Assembly (NCBI RefSeq): GCF_014892575.1
Contig: NZ_JADBGI010000015.1
Span: 62,001-126,000 of the forward strand
Reading direction: 5' to 3'
Length of the DNA: 64,000 nt
Source: Nocardiopsis coralli
Lineage (GTDB): Bacteria > Actinomycetota > Actinomycetes > Streptosporangiales > Streptosporangiaceae
Part shown: positions 34,363 through 44,300 of the stretch, piece by piece
Position numbering within the stretch: the stretch's first letter is position 1
How the letters are laid out: every line of letters starts with the position of its first letter
Program-made: the position numbers and the translations under genes
The notes under the pieces: model-generated
What the model saw: the letters and a program-made list of their open reading frames with translations, nothing else
What the model was told of the DNA's origin: nothing
Databases searched by the model: none

Positions 34363-35595
34363 GTGGCCTCCTCCGACACCAACACCTGCACCTTCCCCGG
34401 ATGCGACCGCCCCGTCCCCCGGTCCTCCTCCCCCGGGCGCCCGCCCCAGTACTGCGAACTTCCCGAGCACACCCGATGGCGTGCCTGGAAGGAACGCCAG
34501 CGCCAGGCCCAGGAGGCCGAGCGCGCGAGCGCGGAGCACGCGGCCGAGCGCAGCGGTGAGGGTTCCGACACCCCCGCGGATGCGCCCGCCGCCCCCGCAG
34601 GCGGACGCGGCGAACCGGTCACGGCGGCACGGCTGCGCGCCGACGACCTGCTGACCCGGTTCGCCGTCCAGAGCGAGCAGCTCGAGCAGACCCTGCGTTC
34701 GGCGACCGAGGCGTTCGCCACCATGAGCGACCCCGCCACGGCCGAGGCCCAGGTGGAGTCGGCCCGGGTCGAGGGCGCCAGGCGGGTCGCCGAGGCCGAC
34801 GCCGCCCGTCTGGAGGCGGAGAACCGGCGCCGGCAGGCCGAGACCTCACAGCGCGGCGCGGAGAAGGCCGCGGCCGCCGCGGTCGAGGCCACGCACGAGG
34901 CCGAACGCATGGCCCAGGAGGCCATCGAACGCCGCGACAGCGCGGAGGCGGAGCGCGACCGGTACGCTCAGGAGCACGAGCGGGCCGTGACCGAACGCGA
35001 CGCCGCCGCGTCCGAGGCCAACGCGGGCCTGGCGGCCGCCGAGCGACGCCTGGCACAGCAGAGCGCTCGCGCGCAGGCCGAACTGGACCACGAGCGGGCC
35101 GAATCCGAACGCCGCGCGGCCCTTGCGCGCGAAGAGATCACCCAGCTGCGCCGTGAACGCGACGAGCACGCCCGGCGCGCGGACGAGGCCGACCTCGCCG
35201 AGCAGCGTTCCCGAGACCGCGCCGACCGCGCCGAGGACCGTGCGGTGACCGCGGAGCGGACCCTGGCCGACGAACGTGCACGTCTGGACGCCGAGTTCGA
35301 GCGCGCCCGTGAGCAGCGCGAGCACGAAGCCGCGGCGGCTGCCGCCGAACGCGAGCGCCTCATGGCCGAGGTCGAGCGCCTCACCGGGGAGCGGGACCGC
35401 ATCGCCGGCGAGCTCGACACACAGCGCCGCAGCGCCGAGGTCACGCTCGCCGAGTCCCGTGAGGCCGCGGCGGCCCGGCTGTCCGCGGCCCAGCAGGAAC
35501 GCGACACGGCCGTGCAGCGCGCCGAGCGGGCCGAGGCCGAGCTCGGTTCTGCCCGTGCACGGGCCGGCGAGAGCACGCGCGACCAGGAGAGATGA
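34363..35595 (+). CDS. Long coiled-coil protein with N-terminal Cys-containing motif
   Basis: A 410-residue protein. Residues 8-35 contain CTFPGCDRPVPRS and PPQYCELPEHTRWR, three cysteines and a histidine spaced like a small zinc-binding knuckle. From residue 85 to the end it is almost entirely charged, Ala/Glu/Arg-rich heptads (EAEAERDRYAQEHERAVTER is typical), a ~320-residue coiled coil with no membrane segment. It resembles KfrA-like and other filament-forming or chromosome-binding proteins in composition only. The GTG start is leaderless (TACCCT six bases upstream). No partner gene is coupled; the FUSC transporter follows 43 bases later. I do not recognise the family. Confidence 0.72.
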   Translation: MASSDTNTCTFPGCDRPVPRSSSPGRPPQYCELPEHTRWRAWKERQRQAQEAERASAEHAAERSGEGSDTPADAPAAPAGGRGEPVTAARLRADDLLTRFAVQSEQLEQTLRSATEAFATMSDPATAEAQVESARVEGARRVAEADAARLEAENRRRQAETSQRGAEKAAAAAVEATHEAERMAQEAIERRDSAEAERDRYAQEHERAVTERDAAASEANAGLAAAERRLAQQSARAQAELDHERAESERRAALAREEITQLRRERDEHARRADEADLAEQRSRDRADRAEDRAVTAERTLADERARLDAEFERAREQREHEAAAAAAERERLMAEVERLTGERDRIAGELDTQRRSAEVTLAESREAAAARLSAAQQERDTAVQRAERAEAELGSARARAGESTRDQER

Positions 35596-35625
35596 CCACC
35601 GATCGTCCCGGCAGGGACCGATCTC

Positions 35626-35631
35626 TAGGAT
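35626..35631 (+). promoter_or_regulatory. -10 box for a leaderless FUSC gene
   Basis: TAGGAT lies seven bases before the GTG at 35639, suggesting a leaderless mRNA. The overlapping ATG at 35630 lies inside the box and is therefore less likely to be the start. Confidence 0.45.
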
Positions 35632-35638
35632 GGAGACC

Positions 35639-37756
35639 GTGCGAGATCTGGGAACCACTGGAAACACCGGCCCCATGGACGTGGGGGGTTCCCGCGACGA
35701 GGGCCCCAGACGTGCGGCCGTGGCGGAGCGCCCCCGCCCCAAGGTCGATCTGAAGGCGTTGTTCGGCCTGGAGCCGGGCACCAGCTGGCAGTGGACCACC
35801 GCGGTGAAGGCCGCCGTGGCGATGATCGTCTCCTTCGGTGTGGTCGCCCTGTTCATCGAGCCCCGGATGGCCACGCTCGCGGCCCTGGGGTCGATGACGG
35901 TCCTGTACGAGAAGAAGACCCCCTACGCCTACCGGTCGGCGGCCCTGGCCCTGGTGGGTCTCGGGTTCGTGGCCGCGGTCGCGGTCGGGTCGCTCGCCTC
36001 GGCGCTGTCCCCCTGGGCCGCGGTCTTCTCCATCGGACTCACGGCGGGGGTCGCGACGTGGTTGTGCGCGGCCTGGCGGGTCGACAAGCCGGGGCCGATG
36101 TTCTTCGTACTGGTCGGAACGATCTCCACGATCGTCCCGGGCGGCCCGGCCGACGTCCCGATGCACGCGGGGCTGGCCGCGCTGGGTGCGGCCGTGGGCT
36201 GGTGCGTGTCGATGTCGGGCGCGCCGGTGCGGGCCCGCCACCCCGAGTACCAGGCGGTCTCCGGGGCGTTCCGCCAGCTCGCCAAGCTCCTGCGGGCGGT
36301 GGGCACCAAGGAGCTGGACCACGCCCAGCACAAGGCCTCGGTGGCCGTGGCCGACGCGTGGCGGATCGTGCTCCTGGCCCAGACCCGCGGGTACCGGGGC
36401 ACCCCCGAGGCGGCCCGGCTGCGTTCACTGCTGCGGTGGGTCTCCGACATCCATCTGGCGACGACGCAGGTGTGCATGGCGCGCACCGAACGGTTGCCGG
36501 ACGGTGCGGCCGACTTCGCCGACGAGATGGCCGCGTCCGTGGCCGATCCGGCTGCGGCCCCCGACCCCGACGAGCTGGATGAGCTGCGGCGGGGCCTGCG
36601 CCCGCGTTCCCTGGAGGGCCGGGTCTACGGTCTGCTGGCACGTGCGGCGGGGGCGGCACGGCGCACCCCCGACGAGGCCGAGGAGGAGGACGAGCGCGGC
36701 AGCCGCCTTCACGACGACCGGTACCCGGCGCTGTGGGGAGCACTGCGTTCCAGCCTGACGGGCCAGTCCTTGATCCTGCCGACCGCGCTGCGCATGTGGA
36801 TCACCGTGACCGTGGCCGGTGCGCTGGGGCTGTGGATCGGGCTCGACCACTACTACTGGGTGGCGCTGACCACGACCGCGGTGCTGCAGGGCGGCAACGT
36901 GGTTCTGACACTGAACCGGTCGCTGCAGCGCTCGCTCGGCACCCTGCTCGGCGTTCTCATCGGTGCGCTCCTGCTCGCCCAGAACCTGCCGCTGGTGGCG
37001 GTCGTGGTGATCGCGGGCTGCTTCCAGGGGCTGACCCAGGCAGTGGTGGGCCGCAACTTCTTCTACGGGTCGGTCACGATGACCCCGATGGCGCTGCTGC
37101 TGGCCTACACCGCGGTGCCCTACCCCGTCGAGCAGCTCGCGCAGTCGCGCATCATCGACACCGTCGTGGGTTCGCTGGTCGGCATGGCCGGTGCGCTGAT
37201 CCTGTGGCGGCGGGCCTCGGCGACGCGGCTCCCGCAGACGATCATCAAGGTGTTGGACACCGCACGCCGCTGCGTGGTGGAGGTGCTCGACCAGGACGTC
37301 CGCATCTCCGACGCCCGCCGCTACGAACTGCGGCGGGACATGCGGGCGGCGCTGGTGAGCCTGCGCGGTGTCTACGACAGCGCCGTGGGCGACGTACCGC
37401 GCGCCCGTTCGACCCGGCCGCTGTGGCCGGTGGTGGTGGCCACCCAGCGCACCGGGTACCTGGCGCTGTCGGCCCTGCAGTTGGAGAACCCCGAACCGGT
37501 CGGGACCATCACGCTGCAACGGGTCGACCTGGCCTTCAAGGAGCTGGTGTCGTCCCTGGACGAGCGGCGCACGCCCCGGATGGGTGCGATGCCGCGGCTG
37601 CCCGCCTACCCGCGCATCAACATGGAGTTGCGTGCGCTCTCCAGTGCCATGACCAGCGCCGTGGCCCAGGACGAGCGGGCCGCGCAGAAGGAGGCCGAGC
37701 GTCGGGCCCAACGCGAACGGCGCCGAGCCCAGAAGGACGTCGACGCCGACCTGTGA
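35639..37756 (+). CDS. FUSC-family (fusaric-acid-resistance-like) membrane protein
   Basis: A 705-residue protein with two blocks of about six membrane helices, roughly 50-185 (WTTAVKAAVAMIVSFGVVAL; FFVLVGTISTIVPGGPADVP) and 375-520 (WITVTVAGALGLWIGLDHYY; SLGTLLGVLIGALLLAQNLP). Between and after them lie long helical cytoplasmic domains. The second block has the FUSC motif LDHYYWVALTTTAVLQG. The C-terminus is Lys/Arg/Glu-rich. The family exports aromatic or toxic compounds in other bacteria; substrate here is unknown. The start at GTG 35639 fits a leaderless promoter; an ATG nine bases upstream is the alternative. Confidence 0.85.
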   Translation: MRDLGTTGNTGPMDVGGSRDEGPRRAAVAERPRPKVDLKALFGLEPGTSWQWTTAVKAAVAMIVSFGVVALFIEPRMATLAALGSMTVLYEKKTPYAYRSAALALVGLGFVAAVAVGSLASALSPWAAVFSIGLTAGVATWLCAAWRVDKPGPMFFVLVGTISTIVPGGPADVPMHAGLAALGAAVGWCVSMSGAPVRARHPEYQAVSGAFRQLAKLLRAVGTKELDHAQHKASVAVADAWRIVLLAQTRGYRGTPEAARLRSLLRWVSDIHLATTQVCMARTERLPDGAADFADEMAASVADPAAAPDPDELDELRRGLRPRSLEGRVYGLLARAAGAARRTPDEAEEEDERGSRLHDDRYPALWGALRSSLTGQSLILPTALRMWITVTVAGALGLWIGLDHYYWVALTTTAVLQGGNVVLTLNRSLQRSLGTLLGVLIGALLLAQNLPLVAVVVIAGCFQGLTQAVVGRNFFYGSVTMTPMALLLAYTAVPYPVEQLAQSRIIDTVVGSLVGMAGALILWRRASATRLPQTIIKVLDTARRCVVEVLDQDVRISDARRYELRRDMRAALVSLRGVYDSAVGDVPRARSTRPLWPVVVATQRTGYLALSALQLENPEPVGTITLQRVDLAFKELVSSLDERRTPRMGAMPRLPAYPRINMELRALSSAMTSAVAQDERAAQKEAERRAQRERRRAQKDVDADL

Positions 37757-37791
37757 GGGAGGGCCCGCCCACATCGGGCGGGGCCTCCGGT

Positions 37792-38445
37792 TCAGCCGGT
37801 CACGGCGAAGGCGCGCACCGGGAAGGCGGCCATGCCCCGCACCTTGGCGGGTACGGCGTGGAAGCGGAACCCGTCGGAGGGCAGGAGCTCGAGCGCACGC
37901 AGGTGGCGCACGACCGGGATCCCGGCGGAGAGCAGCAGCCCGAGCGAGGGGCGGGCGCCCTCGGAGGCGGGCGCGGTGCGGTCCACCCCCACGGAGTCGA
38001 TGCCCACGAGCGCGGCCCCGCCCTCGACCAGGAGCTTGGCCGCGGCCTCCTCCAGGTAGGGGTGGTCGGGGTCGGCGTAGGCGTCGGTGCGCCAGTGGCG
38101 GTCCCAGCCGGTGCGCAGCAGCACCGCGCGGTCGCGCACGTCGAGGTTCTCCACGAGGCGGGCGTCGATGGGGTGCCGGTCGGTGGCGTCGACGACGAGC
38201 CCGGGCAGGTCGGCGACGCGTTCGAGGTCGAGGTCGGCCAGATCGGCGCCGTCGCGGTAACGGTGGGCGGGCATCTCGACGTAGGTGCCGGTGGCCCCGA
38301 CGAGGCTGACGCGGCCTCCGGTGTCACCGGTTCCGGGTGCGGACTCGGCACCTGAGCCGGCCTCCTCGACCGCGGGGGCCGGCAGCCCGGGGCTGGTGGT
38401 CATCCCGTCGGTGATCTGGTGGCTGACGTCGACGAGTGTGGGCAT
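37792..38445 (-). CDS. Cyclase/kynurenine-formamidase-family metal hydrolase
   Basis: A 217-residue cyclase-family protein. MPTLVDVSHQITDGMTTSPG is the usual N-terminus, and LVGATGTYVEMPAHRYRDGA corresponds to the metal-binding HxGTHxDxPxH motif of kynurenine formamidase. Here the first His is Ala, the second is Tyr and Asp is Glu, with only the last His kept. VLLRTGWDRHW and SVGVDRTAPASEGARPS are other conserved parts. The altered motif is a recognised variant pattern among actinobacterial homologues as far as I recall, so activity on formylkynurenine is doubtful. ATG follows GGGGAAG by seven bases. It converges with the FUSC gene across a short hairpin at about 37759-37785. Confidence 0.8.
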   Translation of the reverse strand: MPTLVDVSHQITDGMTTSPGLPAPAVEEAGSGAESAPGTGDTGGRVSLVGATGTYVEMPAHRYRDGADLADLDLERVADLPGLVVDATDRHPIDARLVENLDVRDRAVLLRTGWDRHWRTDAYADPDHPYLEEAAAKLLVEGGAALVGIDSVGVDRTAPASEGARPSLGLLLSAGIPVVRHLRALELLPSDGFRFHAVPAKVRGMAAFPVRAFAVTG

Positions 38446-38658
38446 GGCTGGCTTCCCCGTTTCACGATCACCCTGTGGTCCGGCCATCACCCTACGGGGT
38501 GTGTCCTGTATCACGGGAGGGCTTCGCGACATCGATTCCGAGGACCTGTGGCCGTGGGTGCTGAGTGCTCGGCGATAAGCTCGGGGCTCGGCCGCCGGCG
38601 CCGCCCCGGCCGAACCCCACCCCCGTCAGCCCCACACAGAACGAGAAGGGTCGGCATC

Positions 38659-39348
38659 GTGTCACTGTACGGAGCGGCCAAGGTCGTCGTCGCCCCCCTG
38701 AGCAGGGTCGTGTGGCCCCAGCGCGTGGAGGGCGTGCACCACGTCCCCGCCGAGGGGCCGGTGATCCTGGCGTCCAACCATCTGGCGCTGATCGACCCGC
38801 TCTTCATCGGCACGGCCTGCCCCCGGCCGGTGCGTTTCATCGCCAAGCGGGAGCTGTTCGACGAGAGCACCCTGCCGCGCAAGGCGGTCTCGAAGGTCCT
38901 GCGCGCCCTCGGCCCGCTGTCGGTGGACCGCCGCCCCGGGCAGAGCGCCCAGGAGGCGATGGACGAGAGCGTGGAGGTCATCAACGGCGGCGAGGTGTTC
39001 GGGATCTTCCCGGAGGGCACCCGCTCCCCCGACGGCCGCCTGTACAGGGCGCAGACCGGCCTGGCGTGGCTGGCGCTGACGACGGGGGCGCCGGTGGTGC
39101 CGGTGGCGCTGTCCGGCACGGAACGGATCCTGCCGCCCGGGCGCAAGGTGCCCTCGTTCAACCGCGTCGGGGTGCGGTTCGGCGCCCCCGTGGACCTGTC
39201 ACCATGGTCGGGGCAAGCCCACCGGGCCCGCCCCCGCCGGGAGGCCTCGGACGCGATCATGGCGGCCGTGGCCAAGCTGTCGGGCCAGGAACAGGTTCCG
39301 CGGTTCGCGGCTTCGGTGAAGGCGGAGCTCGAGCGCGGCCATGAGTGA
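38659..39348 (+). CDS. 1-acyl-sn-glycerol-3-phosphate acyltransferase (PlsC family)
   Basis: A 229-residue membrane-associated acyltransferase. The catalytic NHLALIDPLF (HxxxxD near residue 40) and GIFPEGTRSPDGRL (EGTR, motif III) are present, with IAKRELF and VVPVALSGTERI as the other conserved blocks. It would acylate lysophosphatidate or a related acceptor in phospholipid synthesis. GTG start with AAGGG about ten bases upstream; the open frame further upstream is not protein-like. It is divergent from the cyclase gene and followed by tandem hairpins, the second with TTTT. Confidence 0.92.
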   Translation: MSLYGAAKVVVAPLSRVVWPQRVEGVHHVPAEGPVILASNHLALIDPLFIGTACPRPVRFIAKRELFDESTLPRKAVSKVLRALGPLSVDRRPGQSAQEAMDESVEVINGGEVFGIFPEGTRSPDGRLYRAQTGLAWLALTTGAPVVPVALSGTERILPPGRKVPSFNRVGVRFGAPVDLSPWSGQAHRARPRREASDAIMAAVAKLSGQEQVPRFAASVKAELERGHE

Positions 39349-39406
39349 CTTTCCCCACAGCCACACGGGGGCTGAACGGCCGCCGACCGTGCGTTGACCC
39401 CTGGTT

Positions 39407-39461
39407 GAGGCCCTTTCCGATCGGACGCCGAAGGGCCTCGCGCCCGCTGTGAGCGGGTTTT
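39407..39461 (+). terminator. Tandem terminators after the acyltransferase gene
   Basis: First hairpin: GAGGCCCTT (39407-39415) with AAGGGCCTC (39431-39439). Second: CCCGCT, loop GTG, AGCGGG (39443-39457) followed by TTTT at 39458-39461. Confidence 0.7.
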
Positions 39462-39558
39462 CCGCGCCCGGACGGACTCGACCCCCTTCCGGGAGGACTC
39501 CGGCGCGGGAGCACAATTTCCTACCTTTATAGTGGGGTTTCCGGTGCGTGACACCGGA

Positions 39559-39581
39559 TAGATTAGGCAAGCCTTACCTTT
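39559..39581 (+). promoter_or_regulatory. Predicted DmdR/IdeR iron box overlapping the fprA promoter
   Basis: TTAGGCAAGCCTTACCT (39563-39579) matches the actinobacterial iron-box pattern TNANGNNAGGCTNNCCT at ten of eleven fixed positions (one G to C). A TAGATT -10-like hexamer (39559-39564) overlaps its left edge, so binding would block initiation. A CCGGTG/CACCGG inverted repeat (39541-39557) lies just upstream. Confidence 0.6.
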
Positions 39582-39622
39582 TGATGGCGTCCGACTCTGG
39601 CGCGAAGACTTGGAGCTGTGCG

Positions 39623-40987
39623 ATGACGCGACCCCTGCGAGTGGGAATCGTTGGTGCGGGACCGGCCGGAATCTACGCGGCCGACCTGCTCACCAAGGAC
39701 GAGACCCTGTCCGCGTGCGGCACGTCCGTCAGCATCGACATCCTCGACAAGCTGCCCTCGCCCTACGGCCTGGTCCGTTACGGCGTCGCACCCGACCACC
39801 CCCGGATCAAGCAGATCCAGGGGGCCCTGCACAAAATCCTCGACAAGCCCGAGGTCACCTTCTACGGAAACGTCGAGTACGGCGTCGACCTCAAGCTCGA
39901 GGACCTGCAGCACCACTACGACGCCGTCGTGTTCGCCACCGGCAGCGACCGGGACCGTCCGCTGGACGTCCCCGGCGTCGACCTGCCCGGCAGCCACGGT
40001 GCCTCCGAGTTCGTCTTCTGGTACGACTCCCACCCCGATGTGGCCCCCTCCTGGCACGTGGACGGGACCAGTGTCGCGGTGATCGGTGCCGGCAACGTCG
40101 CCGTCGATGTGGCTCGCATCCTGGCCAAGGACGCGGACGACCTGCTGCAGACCGACATCACCGACAACGTCTACGAGGGTCTGCGCGCCAAGCAGATCAC
40201 CGACGTGCACGTGTTCGCGCGCCGTGGCATCGCCCAGTGCAAGGCCACACCGATGGAGCTGCGCGAGCTCGACAAGCAGCCCGGCGTCGAGGTCATCGTC
40301 TACCCCGAGGACTTCGACCTGGACGAGGACAGCGTGCAGGCCTGCGAGGAGTCCAACCAGGTCAAGACCAACGTCAAGATCCTGCAGAACTGGGCCATCC
40401 GCGACGAGCGCGGCGACGCCAAGCGCCTGCACCTGCACTTCCTGCACAGCCCGGTGGAGATCCTCGGCGAGGACCGCGTGACCGGGCTGCGCACCGAGCG
40501 CACCGAGCTGACCGGCGACGGCAACGTCAAGGGCACCGGCGAGTACATCGACACCGAGGTGCAGGCGGTCTACCGGGCCATCGGTTACCTCGGGTCCCCG
40601 CTGGCCGGGCTTCCCTTCGACGAGGCCCGCGGCGTGGTCCCCAACGACGCCGGCCGGGTCCTGGACCTGGACGAGAAGCCGGTCGAGGGCGTCTACGCGA
40701 CCGGATGGATCAAGCGCGGCCCGGTCGGCCTGATCGGCCACACCAAGGGCGACGCCCTGGAGACGATCACCAACCTGGTCGGCGACCGCGAGTCCCTGAC
40801 CCCGGCGGTGGAGCCGGAGCCGGAGGCCTTCCGGGACCTGCTGCGCGAGCGCGGCGTCGAGTTCACCACCTGGGAGGGCTGGCAGCGTATCGAGGCCCGC
40901 GAGGAGGAGCTCGGTGCCGAGCGCGGCCGCAAGCGGCTCAAGATGCTCACCCGCGAGGAGCTGAACGGGGCCGCCCGGCAGTCCTAG
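39623..40987 (+). CDS. fprA: Ferredoxin--NADP+ reductase, FprA/adrenodoxin-reductase type
   Basis: A 454-residue FAD/NADP oxidoreductase. RVGIVGAGPAGIYAADLL (residues 6-23) binds FAD, LPSPYGLVRYGVAPDHPRIK is diagnostic for the adrenodoxin-reductase/FprA family, VAVIGAGNVAVDVARIL binds NADP, and ATGWIKRGPVGLIGHTKGDA closes the FAD site. It passes electrons between NADPH and ferredoxin, feeding P450s, Fe-S enzymes or iron reduction. ATG follows GGAG by nine bases. A predicted iron box overlaps its promoter, so expression probably rises in iron starvation. A strong intrinsic terminator follows the gene. Confidence 0.93.
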   Translation: MTRPLRVGIVGAGPAGIYAADLLTKDETLSACGTSVSIDILDKLPSPYGLVRYGVAPDHPRIKQIQGALHKILDKPEVTFYGNVEYGVDLKLEDLQHHYDAVVFATGSDRDRPLDVPGVDLPGSHGASEFVFWYDSHPDVAPSWHVDGTSVAVIGAGNVAVDVARILAKDADDLLQTDITDNVYEGLRAKQITDVHVFARRGIAQCKATPMELRELDKQPGVEVIVYPEDFDLDEDSVQACEESNQVKTNVKILQNWAIRDERGDAKRLHLHFLHSPVEILGEDRVTGLRTERTELTGDGNVKGTGEYIDTEVQAVYRAIGYLGSPLAGLPFDEARGVVPNDAGRVLDLDEKPVEGVYATGWIKRGPVGLIGHTKGDALETITNLVGDRESLTPAVEPEPEAFRDLLRERGVEFTTWEGWQRIEAREEELGAERGRKRLKMLTREELNGAARQS

Positions 40988-41046
40988 GGCACACGCCCCC
41001 GGAGCCGTCGCGCCCCTGCCCTCCGACCTGCCCTGACGGGCTTCCC

Positions 41047-41084
41047 GGCCGGTCCCGCACCCCTCTGCGGGACCGGCCTTTTTT
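41047..41084 (+). terminator. Strong intrinsic terminator of fprA
   Basis: GGCCGGTCCCGCA (41047-41059), loop CCCCTC, TGCGGGACCGGCC (41066-41078), then TTTTTT (41079-41084). A textbook rho-independent terminator. Confidence 0.92.
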
Positions 41085-41393
41085 GCCTCGGACCGGCCGT
41101 GACATAGTGCATGCCGCTCTCTTGGAGGTGCCGGAACAACGGGCGGCCGACATGGGTTAGAGTCACTGTTGGTCGGCGTGGTAGCAAGTGTCCCCCGGGC
41201 CTCAACTATTGCCTTCGCGGAATACCGCGTCCGGCCCCTCTTCCGGGAGGGTGACCGTACGGCCTGGAGCCCCGTTGTGCCCTGCGCCGAGAGGCGACCG
41301 CCACGCCGGCCATCAAACCCTGTGCCCCGCTCCCGCTCCTGTGGGAGCGGGGCATCGTGGTATCGAGGACCACTCAACGAAGGACGGTCAGGC
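41085..41393 (+). other. Promoter and long 5' leader of the giant PBP gene
   Basis: About 309 bases. A TTAGAGT -10-like box at about 41156-41162 would give a leader of roughly 220 bases. In the leader, CGCGG/CCGCG pairs around AATA (about 41218-41231), and GCCCCGCTCCC pairs with GGGAGCGGGGC (about 41321-41355) close to the start codon. No T-run follows the last hairpin. A regulatory leader is possible; I see no known riboswitch consensus. Confidence 0.45.
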
Positions 41394-44300
41394 GTGGACG
41401 AACGGTCCCCCCGGCAGCCGGATTCCTCCGGGCCGCCCGAGGATTCCGCAGACACGGGCGGCGCCCCCGAGGCGCGCCCGCAGAACCCGTACCGGATCCC
41501 TCAGCGGCCGCCGGAGAGCGCACGCGAGGAGACGGGCGGTTTCGGTTACGAGCGCCCCGAGAAGGAGGAGCCCGCCCGGGACGGGTGGGACAACCCCTTC
41601 CGCGGGGGTCCCTCCGGCGACGCAGAGGGCGATGCCGAGGACGGTTCCGACGCCGAGCTCCACACCCCCTGGGGTCCCCCCGTGCCCGGTGACGCACCTT
41701 CCGGGAGCGACGCAGGGTCCGGCGACGCCGACGACGCCTGGGACCCCGGAACGCCGTGGGGCGCACCCGTGCCGGGTGGGGGAGCCGGCAGCGCCGCCTT
41801 CGGCGGCGACGGTCACGCGCACGCGCGCGCGGCCGACGACGGGGACCGTGACGACGCCGGTGACGCCTGGGGCGAGAGTGCCTCGCGCAGCGAGAGCGAC
41901 CCCACCGACCGTTCCTGGGGCGCCGGTTCCACGAGCGACGCATGGGGCACGGACGCCGCCGCAGGCAGCGCCTGGAACGCCGAGTCCCGCCGCGGCGCAG
42001 ACGCCGACCGGGCGTGGGGTGCCGGTTCCGGGAACGACCCGTGGGGTGCGAGCGCCGCACACGGCGGAAGCGACGCCGGGAGCGCACACGATGGAGCCGA
42101 GGCGCACCACGACGCCGCGAACAGCGCAGGCGACCGTTCCTGGGGCACCGGTTCCTCCAACGACACGGGCAGCGCCGGCGGCGCGTGGAGCGCGCCTTCT
42201 GCGATCGGCCCGAGCGACCCGGGCGCGGAGGCTGCCGCGGGCAGTTCCTGGAACACCGACGCGGGTACCCCCGGTGAGACGTGGGGCGCAGGCGCCTCGC
42301 GCAGCGGAGATGAGACCCCCGACGCGTGGACGAACCGCCCCGAGCGCAGCTCCGGTGACGCCTGGGGCGAGGGTGCCTTCGGAGGGGCTGCTGTAGCCGG
42401 CGCGTGGGGCTCCGAGGACGGCCGCGGTTCCGACGCCGACCAGACGTGGGGCGCGGGTTCCTCGGATGACGTGTGGGGCGCGGGCGCCGCGCGTGGCGAG
42501 AGCACCACCGGAGCATCCGGTTCCGCGTGGGGTGACCGGGACGACGCCTGGGGCTCCACGCGTTCGGAGTACGGCGCGTGGACCGCCACGGCCGGCAAGG
42601 GTTCCGACGGGCCTCGCTCGGACGACGACTCCGACCCGGACAACGATGCCCGCGGTTCCGAGAGCAGCACGGGCCCGGACGCCGATGAGGCGCGCGACCC
42701 CTGGGGCACTGCGAGCGCAGGTGCTGCGGGCACCGACAGCGAGTGGAACGCGGACGACACGTGGGGCACGGGCGCCTCGCGTGGCACAGGTGATGACGAC
42801 CGGGCACAGTACGACGCCCACGACAGCTGGGGCTCCGACGCCGATTCCGCGGGCGGCGCTTGGAGCGCGCCCGGAAGCAGCGCCTGGGGCGCGGGCGACC
42901 CGGACGCCAGTGCTGGTGCCGGCGCAGGTGCCGCCGCGGGCAGCGCCTGGGGCGCGGACGCCTCCCCCTACGGCTCCGACGCCGACCACGCATGGGGCAC
43001 CAGTGCCGGACGCGCCGAAAGCTCCCTCGGAGACCACGACGACGCCTGGGGCACGAGCTCCGCATACAGCGAAGGCGACCCCGGCGCGGCCGGGGCCGAC
43101 GCCACCTGGGGCAGCGACCGCGACGCCACACGCGACGCGCGGGGCTCCGACTCCGACCCCACGGGCGACCTCGATGATCGGGGCACCGGCATGGGCGGCT
43201 TCGGCGCAGGGGCTGCCGCAGGCAGCGGCTGGGGCACCGCAGACACCGGCGCCGCCGACGCGGGCAGCGAATGGCACCCCGACACCACCGGTTCCGGAGG
43301 GGACCGGGACGCCGACGAGGCACAGCACGAGTCCTACGCCAGTTGGGGCTCCGGCGCGCATTACTCCAGTGACGCCTGGGGCACGAGCGCCGCATACAGC
43401 GAAGGCGACCCCGGCGCGGCCGGGACCGACGCCACCTGGGGCAGCGACCGCGAGGCGCGGGGCTCCGACTCCGACCCCACGGGCGACCTCGATGATCGGG
43501 GCACCGGCATGGGCGGCTTCGGCGCAGGGGCTGCCGCAGGCAGCGGCTGGGGCACCGCAGACACCGGCGCCGCCGACGCGGGCAGCGAATGGCACCCCGA
43601 CACCACCGGTTCCGGATGGGACCGGGACGCCGACCAGGCACAGCACGAGTCCTACGACAGTTGGGGCTCCGGCGCGCATTACTCCAGTGACGCCTGGGGC
43701 ACGAGCTCCGCATACAGCGAAGGCGACCCCGGCGCGGCCGGGACCGACGCCACCTGGGGCAGCGACCGCGAGGCGCGGGGCTCCGACTCCGACCACACGG
43801 GCGACCCCGATGATCGGGGCACCGGCATGGGCGGCTTCGGTGCAGGGGCTGCCGCGGGCAGTGCCTGGGGCAGCGCAGACGCAGGTGCCGGTGACGCGGG
43901 CAGCGAATGGCACCCCGACACCACCGGTTCCACATGGGGCACGGGCTCCGGAGACAGCACCCGTGACGCCTGGGGCTCCCAGGAGGGGTCCCCGTACGGC
44001 GGCGCTGAAGGTTCGTGGGGCACCGACCCGGTGCACGGCGAACACGACGCGTGGAGCGCCGGCGCCGAACGTACCGAAGGCAGCACCGGGAACCAGGACG
44101 ACGCCTGGGGCTCCGGCGGCTGGGGCACCGGCCACGACTCCCCCTACGGCTCCGACACCGACCACACGTGGGGCGGACACTCCGCGGGCGACCAGCACGA
44201 CAGCGGTTACGCCTGGGGCACGAGCACCGCACACGGCGAGGGCCGCCCCGACGACCCGGACCGCGGCCGGAACGCCTCCGACGAGGACGGCGGGCACTGG

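Noticed and set aside
41085-41393. Cyclic-di-AMP (ydaO) riboswitch before a cell-wall gene
   Set aside because: The leader has hairpins, but I could not find the conserved ydaO sequence blocks; left as an unassigned leader.
43040-43945. Possible CRISPR or satellite array
   Set aside because: Units are ~320 bp, contiguous, in frame and code for similar peptides; no short direct repeats with unique spacers.
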